64,000 nt of DNA. Source: Roridomyces roridus (Eukaryota > Basidiomycota > Agaricomycetes > Agaricales > Mycenaceae). Numbering within the stretch: position 1 is the stretch's first letter; each line of letters starts with the position of its first letter. Position numbers and translations under genes: made by a program. Under the pieces are notes generated by a model, which saw nothing but the letters and a program-made list of their open reading frames with translations, searched no databases and was not told the DNA's origin. Of the stretch, positions 18,608 to 29,195 are shown in pieces. The stretch is from assembly GCA_029378245.1 (NCBI GenBank), contig JARKIF010000063.1, positions 163,753 through 227,752 on the forward strand, given 5' to 3'.

Positions 18608-20450
18608 ATGACCTCGAGTCTCCCACCCTAGCTAACCGATTTAATTATTTCACACCTCGACGACGATCTCCCCGCTCTGCGAGCATCCGGCCTCGTCTGC
18701 CGCACCTGGCTCCCTGCCAGCAGGTCCCCTCTACTTATACCGCTACCTCAAGATCAAAGACGCCGATGTCGACCGAATCCTATCTCTCCTCTCATCCCCT
18801 CACAACACTTCTCCACAGTCTGGGCCCTCGAGCTCGAGTATATACGAGAACGGTGGGACTGGGACTCGCTTAAAGCTCGGTTAATTTGCTGAGCAGCTCC
18901 CGAGTCCCACCGTGATGCGACGAGTCCCACTCGGCGTTGATGTTGCCGCGACTGCGATCAGTCGGCCGTTCGGCCAGTTCCATTTCGATTACCTGCAAGT
19001 CATCTTGATAGACTGTAAAGCTGAGTACTAGTGGCTTTGTATCTGCTTCACTTAGCTATTGGAAAGTCCAGCTTTATGACAATGTAGGACCACGTTTTGT
19101 CGACAGGGGTTGGACAGAGTCTACAAGCATAGAGATCGGCCAAGGCGTCGGTGGTCTGCTGGTTACGCACCTTCTTCTCAATTACTTATGTTATTGCCTC
19201 TGTTGGGGTTCGAGCCCTTGGGTGACCGGTTTTTTTTTGCTTTCACAGCAACAATCGAATGTCCAAATCAAACCTCCTTATCTCTTCCACAGCAGCTGCC
19301 GAGCATTACTGGATATTTTGCTTAGTCTTTCTCCCTTCACATCCATACTTATTGCCTTCTTATGGCTGAACAACACAAGGAAGAGGCACTGAAGATTCAA
19401 GAAGACAGCCCGGGCCTGGACCCCGAATGAGAGCAATGTAATAAAACCTCAGGCAGGTCCCGTCGTGTGCGCGTTCAGGCACGTTGGAGCGCGTGACCCT
19501 GTCCTCGGGACTTGGGAGACCACCCCTTACATGCGCGCGGCCCCCGATAGATAACGAGCATTGATATTTGGCGACCTCCCGGGACCGACGTGACACGTCG
19601 CGCCATGGCGCGGCGCGCGGGACGCGCTTTGCGCGCCCCTTTGTACTCTTCAATTTATTGCGTGGTTTGGCGCTTAAGCTGCCTCCGGCAGCTCCACGGC
19701 ATCGCTGATGGCATCAAGTGGTGGGACTCGAGCTGTTGGGAGCCTTCAAGCTGAGTCCCACTTTGATCTCGGTTAGCCGTCCCAATTAGGAAGATAGTGG
19801 GACTGGGACCCGCTAAGCGAGTCCCAGTCCCACCGTTCTTGTTACTCCTCCTCGAGCTCGTACTCTTCTCCTCGGAAAACAAAACAACCCAACTAGTCGC
19901 ACATCTATCTCAGTTTTCACGTCTTGAGGGGCTCGCTATCGTGATGAGGGAGGTACCATACGACTTGGTACCGACCCTGCCTTCCGTCACCGCCCTGAAA
20001 CTGCGCATAGCCCACGCTCCACCCATTCTTCAGCTCCATCGATTCATATCCCGCCTACCGATGCTCAAACAATTTCTGCGAGGCACAATCCGCCGAAACG
20101 AACGCCCCTTCTTCCCGGCGTCCCCCATGGAAATTTCCAGCCTCGTGACGACGGAATTGGAGGAGGTGACTATGGACGGAGTCTGTTTCGCCAGCACTGA
20201 GCTCGTTGACTGGCTCACTCCGACGTGGATTCAGACGTCGATGAAGTCTACGAGGTGCTTCAGGAGGTTGTGCGTTGGAAGCGCAGTTGCTCGCCGGCGG
20301 AGCAGTCTCCGGCGTTCATGCTCTCACTCTCACCCGAGCTGGATGAGCGGGCATTTTGGGAAGAGAACCAAGTGGACGTGGACGCGTTCAAGTTGAAGGA
20401 TCTTACTGAATTAGAGGACATTCTACTGTATGTACGAGTTGTCTGCTTGC
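18608..20450 (+). pseudogene. F-box gene relic, composite and interrupted
   Basis: From the ATG at 18608 the frame reads MTSSLPP, then TAG (18629-18631), then LTDLIISHLDDDLPALRASGLVCRTWLPASR, a typical Agaricomycete F-box start with Glu replaced by a stop. Coding resemblance runs on to about 18880 (TVWALELEYIRERWDWDSL) and is then lost across about 950 bp of non-coding sequence. LRR-like sequence resumes at ~19838 (QLVAHLSQFSRLEGLAIVM...LVTTELEEVTMDGV). After ~20223 the frame shifts, and the last part (DSDVDEVYEVLQEVVRWKRS...RAFWEENQVDVD) closely matches the C-terminus of the intact F-box gene at 22397-23770. The locus thus looks assembled from two F-box sources and is not functional as it stands. 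Confidence 0.65.
18851..19835. repeat. 22-bp inverted repeats bracketing the non-coding insert of the F-box relic
   Basis: CGGTGGGACTGGGACTCGCT at 18851 is repeated in reverse complement ending at 19835 (22 bp perfect with the following TA). Just inside the right copy, 19797-19834 is itself a near-perfect palindrome of AGTGGGACTGGGAC. Similarity continues outward for several bases (ACGAGAA / ACAAGAA). No clean TSD was found, so a TIR element is possible but not proven. Confidence 0.5.
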
Positions 20451-20901
20451 TAAATAGTATTCTTCGCCGACAACTCAGTAGAAGAATCAATGTGCGCGGC
20501 GACTCGGTAAATTCGGAAACACAGCTGAACAATCCGTATGGTACCCGGGCCTGGCCGCGTTCTGACCTCAGATCTAGAAGAACCCAAAGACATGCCGAAG
20601 ATGTCAATCTCTAGCCTGAGTCTGATATTCAAGATATTTTTATGGCTTTCTCGAGTACTCCCTTCGTTTTGCCTCTTTGTGTATGCGGCCGATGGACTTG
20701 CTCTATTTATGGTATTGTTCAGATATAATATCGTTCGACTCGGATTCTTCAAGAATCTGGACACGGAAATACTCCCTCCTGCTGTTACATAATCACATCA
20801 GTACGGGAACATACGAATACACCAAGACTTTGTGAATTAGAATCAGCACATTCCAAACAATGGCGACGAAATCCAAACCCACGCACCCGATCCGTCCACA
20901 T

Positions 20902-22143
20902 CTATGCCTCCGACACCTTTTCAGAAATCTCGAGATCCATCCCATCCTGCACCAGGCTTTCCAACACCGCACAAATCTGCGCTTTCCCCCTCTCAAATGG
21001 CGGGGGTTCTTTCCTAAGATGACGACCAGCCGGCCGTCCCAGTGGAATCAGTTTGAAGGATTGGAGAATCGCTACGCCGGGGGACTTGCTGCGACGCGCG
21101 GACAGGACCTCCCGGAGTTGGTCGCAGAGTATGGAGAGGTTATCAGGCCATGGAACACGCAGAGTGAGGCTGACTATTTTGGGGAGGAATCCGGGGTCCG
21201 TACGCAGCGCGTTCAAGAAGGAGAGCATTGTGTCGTGCTCTGCGAGGGATACATAGAGATTTTGGAGCCGCGGGACGAGCCGACACAATGAAATTGCATC
21301 TGTATGAAAGTGATATTGCTCCATTTCGAAACCGTCAGCGCCCGCCAGCCGCAACGTCCCCAAGGGCGCGCCGGACCTGGTGAGGAACGCGTCAAACTCC
21401 TCCGCCTTGATGTCGAATGCGGAAAGATGAAGGGATTCGAGGGCGGGCAAGGTGAGGTGTCTCAGCACGTCGGCGGTGCATTTGGGGTAAAAGCCACCGA
21501 GATGGAGTCGCCGGATGCAGGGATGAGTGCGTGGCTTGTAATGTCGGGATCGCTCGTCCGAGTCCGAGTCATCCGAGTCCTCCCCAGAGTCCTCCAATGG
21601 CCAAGATTGGTCGAGAGAAGGCCAACGGAGGAGAGTGCACTCGGTGAGACGCGGGGCATTGTGAATGAATTCGAGGCAACCGTCGAGACCCCACTGGTTG
21701 TGTGTAAGGCGAGTGGGACCCAGCATCAGTTTCTCCAGAACGGGGAAGAGCGTCTTCGAAAAACTGCTGATGTCCCATGGGTCGATGCCGGATGGCAGAT
21801 CATCCATGTCTACAGAGACCTCCAATTCGACGAATTGCCCCGCTCGTTCCGTCACCACGTCCTCCACCTCCGAATCCCCAGCCCCAGAAAGTAGGATCTT
21901 GACAGGAAGGTGTTGCGCCCTGTCCATCCAAACCCCGAGGAGATTCGAAAACTCCTCGAGTTGGTTGTTAACGTGTATACACGTCCACAGCGAGGGGGTG
22001 GCTAGGGCGATTTGCGTCCACGAGCGACAAATCCGCATGAGCAGCATGGGGGCGGTGAGAGGGTTCAGTTGTCGGTCATCCCGGTGCCGTGGGATACATT
22101 TATTGAAAATCATGGATGAGAGCTCGAGGGGAAGACGACTCAT
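20902..22143 (-). CDS. F-box protein, single exon; N-terminal coil out of frame
   Basis: About 413 residues from the ATG at 22143: MSRLPLELSSMIFNKCIP...LLMRICRSWTQIALATPSLW is a standard Agaricomycete F-box, followed by leucine-rich segments and an acidic patch (EDSGEDSDDSDSDERS). F-box proteins recruit substrates to SCF ubiquitin ligases through Skp1. Upstream of the ATG the frame stays open through a coiled coil (HRKAIKELEQQKCAAQQEL), as in most family members. The expected start ATG (22286; MASSAVKDIRKRIQ) is in another frame and hits a stop at once. So either the start is internal or a small indel broke the coil. Divergent to the F-box gene at 22397, with about 110 bp between 22286 and 22397. 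Confidence 0.65.
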   Translation of the reverse strand: MSRLPLELSSMIFNKCIPRHRDDRQLNPLTAPMLLMRICRSWTQIALATPSLWTCIHVNNQLEEFSNLLGVWMDRAQHLPVKILLSGAGDSEVEDVVTERAGQFVELEVSVDMDDLPSGIDPWDISSFSKTLFPVLEKLMLGPTRLTHNQWGLDGCLEFIHNAPRLTECTLLRWPSLDQSWPLEDSGEDSDDSDSDERSRHYKPRTHPCIRRLHLGGFYPKCTADVLRHLTLPALESLHLSAFDIKAEEFDAFLTRSGAPLGTLRLAGADGFEMEQYHFHTDAISLCRLVPRLQNLYVSLAEHDTMLSFLNALRTDPGFLPKIVSLTLRVPWPDNLSILCDQLREVLSARRSKSPGVAILQSFKLIPLGRPAGRHLRKEPPPFERGKAQICAVLESLVQDGMDLEISEKVSEA

Positions 22144-22396
22144 CGGGTCTCTGAGAACATTCAATTCCTGCTGGGCTGCGCATTTCTGTTGTTCGAGCTC
22201 CTTGATGGCTTTTCTGTGCTCAGAAATGCCGCCGGTTATATGCTTTGGATGCGTTTCCGAATGTCTTTGACCGCAGAGGACGCCATTGTGAGACGAGGTC
22301 AGATGTCAGAAGAAAGGAGCGCAAGCACCGCCAAGCAGTGCCACGGATCAGACAGGGCCGGATCAAACCCTCTTCGCTCTTCCGAGTCTTCCCTCC

Positions 22397-23770
22397 ATGA
22401 CCCTAAACGATATCGACACCGAGAGCTCTCCAGCACCGATCTTTCGCCTCCCAGACGAGCTCATCGTCGAAATCGTCATCACTGCCTACCGTCCTCCGCC
22501 AGCAACCTCTCCGTGGAATACCAGGGAGGCAGAGGATCCCCAATGGACCATGTCCCACGTTTGCCGCCGTTTGCGTCACGCGGTCATAAACGCCTCGGTT
22601 CTGTGGAGATGGGCAATGGCGGACCTCTCCCGCGTCGGATCCGTAGAAAGGTTCAAGCTCTACATCGAACGGTCTGCGCCTTGCAAAATCCGCGTGTCCC
22701 TGTCAGCCGGGCCATCCGATATCGAGGCTCAATCCCTCCGCGCTCTTGACACCGACTGCGTCGCTCGCGTTGCGGCTCTGTACATCCTCTTCGAGTCACG
22801 TCAGGCGTTGGACACGATCTTGCACCCGTTCCGAAATGTCGCGGCGCCCTCCTTGTCCATTCTCGACATCCGGAGTTCCGAGCCGTGCAAGGGAACGGAC
22901 GATCCTGTCGTCGATTTATCTGCGCTGAACGCCGCGAGGCTCTTTGGACTCGTGCTGGACAGCTGCATTTGTGGTCCCGACATCCCTGATTCGATGAGAT
23001 CTTCTCTCGTCCATCTCAGGTTCCTTCATTCGGCCGCATTACATGACCTGGATCTCTGGGCATTCCTATTTGAAGATTCCAGCTCGCAACCCTTGCGATC
23101 GTTGACCAGCTTGTACCTCGACTGGTGTGGAGCGATTCGATTTTCGCATCCCCTCAATCGGGACATCGTGAGCCACTCGCTTACTCACCTCAGCTTGGAA
23201 TTATATGGCCGAACCGAGGAAGCTGTATTGGACACTTTGATTGCGTTTTCCATGCCGGCGCTCACCCATCTCAGCATCCATAGTATTCACGGCACCCACA
23301 TATCCACGATCTGCAACGCAGATTCGCCATTTTCTCGCTTACCCTCCTTGAAATGGCTCGCATTTGTAAACACCCGTTTGAAATGCCGCATCAGCAATCA
23401 CAACCACGTACCCATCACTCGTCCTCTACACGCCTTGGCGAAACTCACCACCCTCATCCTCATCAAACAGTGTTTCACCGCGCGCATACTCTCCGATTTG
23501 TTGGGCCCGAATTCGGAGCCATGCCCGTATCTGGATATTCTTGCGGTGTGGCCGTTGGATTCGGACGTCGATGAGGTCTACGGGGTGCTTCAAGAGGTTG
23601 TACGCTGCAAGCGCAGTTGCTGGCCGGAGGAGAAGGTTCCGGTTTTGGGGCTGTCACCCGATTTGTATGCGCGGGCGTTTTGGGAAGAGAACACAGTGGA
23701 GGTCGGCTTGTTGAAGGATGTTGCTGAATTCGTGGATATCACACATCATAAATTTTCTTTCGCTAAATGA
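22397..23770 (+). CDS. F-box protein, single exon, 457 aa
   Basis: Intronless. F-box at residues ~16-75: FRLPDELIVEIVITAYRPP...WTMSHVCRRLRHAVINASVLW. The rest is a series of degenerate leucine-rich segments (PLRSLTSLYLDWCG; HSLTHLSLELYG; MPALTHLSIHSIHG), as expected for a substrate-recognition part of an SCF complex. No stop or frameshift. The last ~80 residues (DSDVDEVYGVLQEVVRCKRS...RAFWEENTVEVG) are the source or sister of the C-terminal piece in the relic at 20.2-20.4 kb. It shares its 5' region with the minus-strand F-box gene. Confidence 0.75.
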   Translation: MTLNDIDTESSPAPIFRLPDELIVEIVITAYRPPPATSPWNTREAEDPQWTMSHVCRRLRHAVINASVLWRWAMADLSRVGSVERFKLYIERSAPCKIRVSLSAGPSDIEAQSLRALDTDCVARVAALYILFESRQALDTILHPFRNVAAPSLSILDIRSSEPCKGTDDPVVDLSALNAARLFGLVLDSCICGPDIPDSMRSSLVHLRFLHSAALHDLDLWAFLFEDSSSQPLRSLTSLYLDWCGAIRFSHPLNRDIVSHSLTHLSLELYGRTEEAVLDTLIAFSMPALTHLSIHSIHGTHISTICNADSPFSRLPSLKWLAFVNTRLKCRISNHNHVPITRPLHALAKLTTLILIKQCFTARILSDLLGPNSEPCPYLDILAVWPLDSDVDEVYGVLQEVVRCKRSCWPEEKVPVLGLSPDLYARAFWEENTVEVGLLKDVAEFVDITHHKFSFAK

Positions 23771-24095
23771 TACAATGCTTATTGCATGACGCTCAATGAT
23801 AAATATGATTCGATGACCATATGACATCAGAGACCAGTCGAGGTGAATGGCACGACAGATGGGGTATTGCGGAAACAGAACTGAATAAGTTCTGCTTCAA
23901 AAAAAGTCAAGGAACTTGCCGCGCCCAAAATATCACGCAGCCCAGAGTCGTTCGTGAATTGTCAGTGTATCAGAAAGAATCGGGGGACGACTGTGATCGC
24001 CGTGGTGCGCTTCTCATTGTTAGCATGCCATTGGGGTTAACTTGCTCAATCTCCAACATCGAAGACTACAGTAGCAAACTCCAATTTTCTTAGTA
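23771..24095. other. Convergent intergenic, no gene seen
   Basis: 3' flanks of the F-box and HET genes; AT-rich, no domain recognised. Confidence 0.4.
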
Positions 24096-26384
24096 TCAGG
24101 TATAAAGGGAGACTTGCTTAACATGAGCTTTGAATGATTGTCGATATTTCTGGGCAAGATTCTGTGGGGAGCGAGTGAATTTAGAGGCGTGTCAAAGAAA
24201 TATTCAGAACATACCGCCGGCGTTCGCAGGACCGATACTTTTTCAATAAGCCCAGAGCCCACGGGACGACCGACCACCCATGTTTCAAATGTGTCACTGC
24301 ATATGAGTGTATAATTCCCAGTAGGAATAGGCTGCGCGTGTCGCGCAATTACAGTCAACCCCACCGTATCCAAGTGGGTTGTTGGTAATTGCACAACACC
24401 ATTTCGATAGCCTCGGTTTCCTGGCTCCGATTCCACCTGTAAATGACAACCGTCAAACCGGAACCCCTTGTGCGAGAAACAGCCGGTTTCAACGTCAAAC
24501 TCGACCGCCTCGCACAGGACGAGCCCCGGTATGCTTGGAAGCCGCTCAGCGTCTTTTATTTGCTGCCATGACGGACACCAGCGATACTGCTGTTTCCCGG
24601 GCTCAGGAAACATGAAGAGGAGATCACCACGGCGGTCTGGGTTGATTACTTTCACGAGGCTGTCCCAAGCGTGCTCTGGTGACTGTCCGACAATGTATGG
24701 CGGTAGAACGGATGCTGAGATGCGGTATGCGAGCCCGGCGATCTTGTCTAATTCGCTGGATGCTGATCGAGGGCGCATAGCTGTCAGGATTGGCTAGATG
24801 CAGTCAAAATTGTGCGAGCCAGTGATGAGTTTCAGGTCTGATAGTTTTTCGTAGAAGCGCCGCTCGTTTGGGTTCTTGATACTACCCTCCTCGTCGACGG
24901 CTACACGATCCGGCACAGGGGATGATGGGGTGACACCGGCGATGATCGAGTTCCCAGTCACTTCTTGAAGCGTCCAAGCTCGATTGATCCAGTGCCGCTC
25001 GTGGTCGAGGTTTTCGATACAGAAGGGACGACATAATCCACTGTAGTAGTGAATCACAATGTTGGAAGGGGTGTAGACGGATCCGATGGTCGGGACGTCT
25101 ACCAACCACTCCTCCCGCCGGGTGGCCTCCTTCTCCGGTGCGCCCTCTTGGCGCAGACAGAGAACATCCAGCCAAGCATATTGCAGGCCGAGGTTGAGAA
25201 TCTCGACGCGCACGCGCTCCAGGGTGATGTCGTTAGGTATTGGGACAGGCCATTCGAAACTGTTGATCGCTGTCTGGATATTTTGGCGGCGGGAGGGTTC
25301 CATCCAGCTATGCGAGACAGCGCCCAGAAAATGCGACGTTGCAGCGGAGAAGGGGACCACACGATTACTGTAAAGGTCCCATATACGCCGGGGTGGGATA
25401 TTGGGATTGACAAAACTGTTCGTTGTGCGGTCGAGCGCAGCGGCGCGGCGCTCTGCATAGTCTTGTGTGCGTGCGGCCAAGTTACGCAAACCAGCGACGG
25501 GATCCTGATGCCAGCCGGGACGCAGGTATGCATAAACAAGTCCGAAGTCATATTCCATGTCGATATACGACTGTAGCGCTGCAACAAGTTCGGGATGTTG
25601 CATAAAAGTGTAAGATGTCCCGCGGATCTCGTTTAATTTTCCCAGCAGACTTGCGGGAGAAGAAAACCGAAGTGAGGCTTCCGTCGAAGAGATTATCCCT
25701 GAGCAAGTGTGTCGAATCTGAAGGGGAATGTCGACAACATCAGGGAAATGGCGGTCTGGCGTGGAGGTAATGGTAGCAATCCTGGCAACGGACGCCAACC
25801 CAGGGAATTTAGATAATTTTTCACGAGCTCTGCGGCGAGCCTCCCTTCTTTCCTCTGAACCTTATCAGACATGCAAAAAATAGATTGCGGTAGCAGCACG
25901 TACCTGCGGTATTTTTATGCGGCACGCTTGCCTCCTCTTCGTGGTCTGGAATCATCGCTCGCCGATTATCCTCTTCAGCAGCGAGTTGCTGAACGGTCTC
26001 CAACCCCTTCCTAACTCCCTCCTCCTTCATCGCCTCCTTGCAGTGTTTCGCCCGTGCAGCCTCCATCGGTGCTTCGGGAGCCCTTCTCACATTCTCCTCG
26101 GCCTCCTCCCTCAGCTTGTCGGCCGCCTGAGCAGCCTGAGCTCGCGATTCCGTGCCGCCCCCCTCCTCCAAGTTACGGCTGTGCGCTTCTTCCATGGCGT
26201 TGTGTGTCGGATTGTCTCCGGATGGGGTGGACCGGCTGGCGGAAATCAAGTACCCCACGGCTCTGGCTATGGCAGAGATGAGTGCGCCCATCGGTGAGGG
26301 GAGGATATGGGGTACCGTGTGTGGTGTATGTCTGGAAGTGAGGTCTCCGATTAATCTGCGCAGGCGCTGACGTGGATCCGGCAT
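24096..26384 (-). pseudogene. HET-domain gene with an in-frame TAG
   Basis: Model: exons 26384 (or ATG 26291)-25904, 25860-24215 and 24161-24096; introns of 43 and 53 nt, phases consistent. The N-terminus MGALISAIARAVGYLISA is amphipathic, followed by a long Glu/Ala/Arg-rich coil. The HET domain lies in exon 2: FLGAVSHSWM, YAWLDVLCLRQEG, EWLVDVPTIGSVY, RHWINRAWTLQEV. A conserved C-terminal part follows (ELDKIAGLAYRI...GDLLFMFPEPG...WCPSWQQI). The codon at 24796-24794 is TAG, directly between NFDCI and PILTAMRPRS, in the same frame on both sides. No GT-AG intron that would remove it is visible. HET proteins trigger cell death in vegetative incompatibility. Without readthrough the product loses about 210 residues; it is a recent pseudogene or a truncated allele. 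Confidence 0.7.
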
Positions 26385-26788
26385 GCTTGTACTAAAGTTA
26401 GGTTTGGAGCTATAAGTGGCTGAGGTATAAAATTAAAATCCGGAAGTGCTTCTCTGTAGAACACGTTGAACAGTCACTGCAACGCGGGTTCTGCGTTGCA
26501 GAAAATTCCAGGACAAAGCGTCCATCGGAAGGCGAAGAGTCTGAGGTTGGGGCAGATGTCCTCGTCTAACGGGTTCGGGGAAGGATTTGAAGAGTCGACG
26601 TCGAAGAAAGGTGAGTTTGGGTAGGCTGTGGGGGCAGGGATGAAGCTGTCAACGGGTTTGCAGCGCGTCAAGGACCGTCCGACGCGCTAATTGTTGAAAG
26701 CCGGCGGAGTTGGCGTGGAATTACCATCGTATCACCATGAACGGTGTCGATGCTGCAAATCCACGGGATCATATTTGGGGGATGGAAG
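26385..26788. other. Intergenic, no gene seen
   Basis: 5' flank of the HET gene. A short minus frame (26474-26671, PTAYPNSPFFDVDSS...) has no recognisable domain. Confidence 0.35.
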
Positions 26789-27355
26789 CTAGATGAGAGC
26801 TTGGAATGCACAGATAGCCCTGGTTGCGTTAGAACAGCCGCTGAGGTTCTGACCATCTGCAGGAATCGATACGGGGCCCCGCGCCAGACCAGATAAGAAT
26901 GCAGATTCTTGCAGGTGAAAGAGCCAAGCGGGTAGTCCCAGTGATCCACAAACCAGCGAGCGCCGAGGAGAGCAGAGGCGGGCAGCGGGCTGATCCTGAG
27001 CGTCAAGACCAAGATAAAAGGCGCTGCTGGCTGCCATCCAATGATCCCAGGCGTTTTCTGAATAGCGCTGGAATGTATTAAACCTGTGCCAGGCACGGCC
27101 GAGAAGATCACCAACCGCACCACTAGAGGGGTGCTGAAAAACAGAGCCGAAGGCTGCATCGCCCAGTCTCGAGTCGAACGGGAGCCTGGCTGCAGGTGCG
27201 GGTACCAATTGGATGAATTGCTCAGTCGGACTGGGTTGTTGCATTTGAGTACTTGAGATTGAATCCACATGAATACGGCATATCTGCGAGTCTGAAGTTC
27301 CAACCAATGTGAAAACTTGCTGCAGCCCGGAGAGATTATTGAAAGTAAGTAGCAT
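26789..27355 (-). CDS. Hypothetical protein, 188 aa
   Basis: Open from an ATG at 27355 (MLLTFNNLSGLQQVFTLVG). Composition is protein-like (AFGSVFQHPSSGAVGDLLGRAW; ENAWDHWMAASSAFYLGLDA) but matches no family I know. It follows the MYND gene in the same orientation with only 12 bp between its ATG and the MYND stop. It could be an independent small gene, a relic, or chance. Confidence 0.25.
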   Translation of the reverse strand: MLLTFNNLSGLQQVFTLVGTSDSQICRIHVDSISSTQMQQPSPTEQFIQLVPAPAARLPFDSRLGDAAFGSVFQHPSSGAVGDLLGRAWHRFNTFQRYSENAWDHWMAASSAFYLGLDAQDQPAARLCSPRRSLVCGSLGLPAWLFHLQESAFLSGLARGPVSIPADGQNLSGCSNATRAICAFQALI

Positions 27356-27367
27356 TGATTGCAGAAT

Positions 27368-28360
27368 TCAGATCGTGTGATTGGGAATGTTCTCCTGCAC
27401 CTGGAAGTGAAGGCTGGTATACCAATCGAGGGTCGGGTCCGTCAGCGCCGCGCTGCGAACCATCCTCTTCTGGACCGCAATCGGCTTGAACCTACTCCCA
27501 TAAATCATCAGAACTCACTCTGCGTGACCAAACCAACTACTCACCTAACCTCCTTCTCCACCGCCCCGGGAATCGCATGCGGACCCTCGTTATGCGCAAC
27601 GACAAGGACGGTAGAAAAATCCTCCTGCCCGTGTGTGTTGCGTTTGAGCATCTCCCGTTGCTGCATATGCATCCCCAGAAGGTTACCAGCTCCATTCGTC
27701 GCAGTGACCTCGGCCGCAAGTCCCATCATAGTGTACATCTGGAGCATCGGCGTCACAACGGCGGACACGAGGTCGAAGCGCGCTCCAGCCTCGGTGTGTG
27801 GACGTGGGCGGAGGTTGATGACGAGTCCAAAGTTGTCGATATTCGAGGGGTGTGCGTTGAGCTCAAGGGCGACGATGGTGGCGCAGACGAGGGAGCCATT
27901 GAAGCGTGCGGTCCATAGGCGGAGGTGATGCTGGAGAGGAGGCTCGGCTTGAGAGTCGCGCATGAATGATGCGGCGAGCAGACAGGTGGACTTGTGCTGC
28001 GGCCAATCTTGTCTTTGACATTCCTTGCTCTGTGGGATGTTAAGTAGCTTCGCGGTGAGTGAGAGATTCGAGGGGGAGCGTACGCAATACACGACCGTCC
28101 TGGTAGAGTTAGACCTCGTTCCATTCCACTACGGACGGTTGAAGACACTCACTTGCATCGACCACATTTACTCAAGTTCCTGTCGCTATAGCAGTCCCGT
28201 CTGTCGCACCTCCGTACCGCAATGGACAAAGCCTCGGGATCTAAGTTGAGATCCCCGGCCGAGACGTCTTCCGCGGCAATGACTGAGCGATTCAGGGTGA
28301 GTATCCGCTCATGGAAGGCGTGGAGGACTGACTTGTCGGCCTCAGAACGAGCTGAGGCAT
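27368..28360 (-). CDS. MYND zinc-finger protein, five exons, 260 aa
   Basis: Model: 28360-28333, 28282-28153, 28099-28084, 28029-27545 and 27491-27368; all GT-AG and in phase. MYND ligands are assembled across three exons: CDRRDC in exon 2, KCGRCKTVVYC across the 16-nt exon 3, SKECQRQDWPQHKSTC in exon 4. MYND fingers mediate protein-protein contacts, often in chromatin or signalling proteins. The remainder (LRLWTARFNGSLVCATIVALEL...FSTVLVVAHNEGPH) resembles the conserved C-terminal part of the expanded Agaricomycete MYND family, whose function is unknown. The start is the least certain part: exon 1 gives only MPQLVLRPT. Confidence 0.65.
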
Positions 28361-28626
28361 GATGACGGTGAAGAAAGACAAGCGGCGCTAGGCTGCGATC
28401 AAATCAAATCAGTTCCGGTGATGACCGATCACGGGTGATCACTCCGCTTTCAACCAAAACACGGAAATATCGCTCAGGCCGCCGCTGAGCAGCGGAGTCT
28501 CCTGGGTTTCTTCGCCCAAGCATGGTACAAACCACACTGCTTAATTTATCTACATCAATGTTCACAGGGGCTGTGAATGTCTTTTGCCTGCTCATATAAT
28601 ATATGGCCTCGGCTGTAACACATTGA
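28361..28626. other. Intergenic, no gene seen
   Basis: Between the MYND gene and the plus-strand relic; no supported feature. Confidence 0.35.
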
Positions 28627-29010
28627 TTGTCATCAATGATTGACGAACAAGACCAAATTTGGAAATTTTCATCAGATGTGTATTTTTCACTAGTATTCTC
28701 CGGGCTTGATGCACTGTACAAAGATGTCATCGCTGCCAAGGAGGAGTTGTTTATCCCTGGGCTAGCCCCCACTCTCGAGCCGGCGGGAAACGGAAATTGC
28801 AGCAGTTGTGTCCGACGGGATGTTTATGGCGCACAGGATGTCGGTTCCTTTGGGGGTGTTAAACTCTGCGATGAATGCCGGGCCAAATGGGTTGCGTTCA
28901 TTTTGGATTTCCCGAACCGTGCGGCAAAGGTTGGGCAAAGGCGTTCCCCGAACTGAAAGAGATATATGCTAGGGCCATTCCTGCTGCAGCAAGTAGTAAG
29001 TACCGGAGTG
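28627..29010 (+). pseudogene. C-terminal fragment of a Cys-rich fungal protein, frameshifted
   Basis: The plus frame reads FSGLDALYKDVIAAKEELFIPG, then a four-Cys element (CSSCVRRDV...KLCDECRAKWVAF) and ends at 28956. The natural continuation WAKAFPELKEIYARAIP is in another frame just after 28930. Four Cys in CxxC pairs before a WA-helix recalls the C-terminus of agaric BTB/F-box-like proteins, but I cannot name the family. No N-terminal part is found upstream. Confidence 0.35.
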
Positions 29011-29195
29011 AACCTGGAGGTAGATTAGTTGAACTTGGCCACAACACAAGTCCTGTAGTCTGTAGAGCACACATTGAAGTAAACACACTTTCCTGCAGAG
29101 TGTCGAAGTCTGGGGAGTGACCCGGGAGCCGAAATTGAAATTTGGTATAGTTTGCGTTGGCCGTGTTGGCCCCCACCTGGTACAAATTTTCCAAC

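Noticed and set aside
28404..28772. 122-codon minus-strand frame opposite the Cys-rich relic
   Set aside because: The plus-strand reading has paired CxxC motifs and a continuation after a frameshift, whereas the minus frame has no motif.
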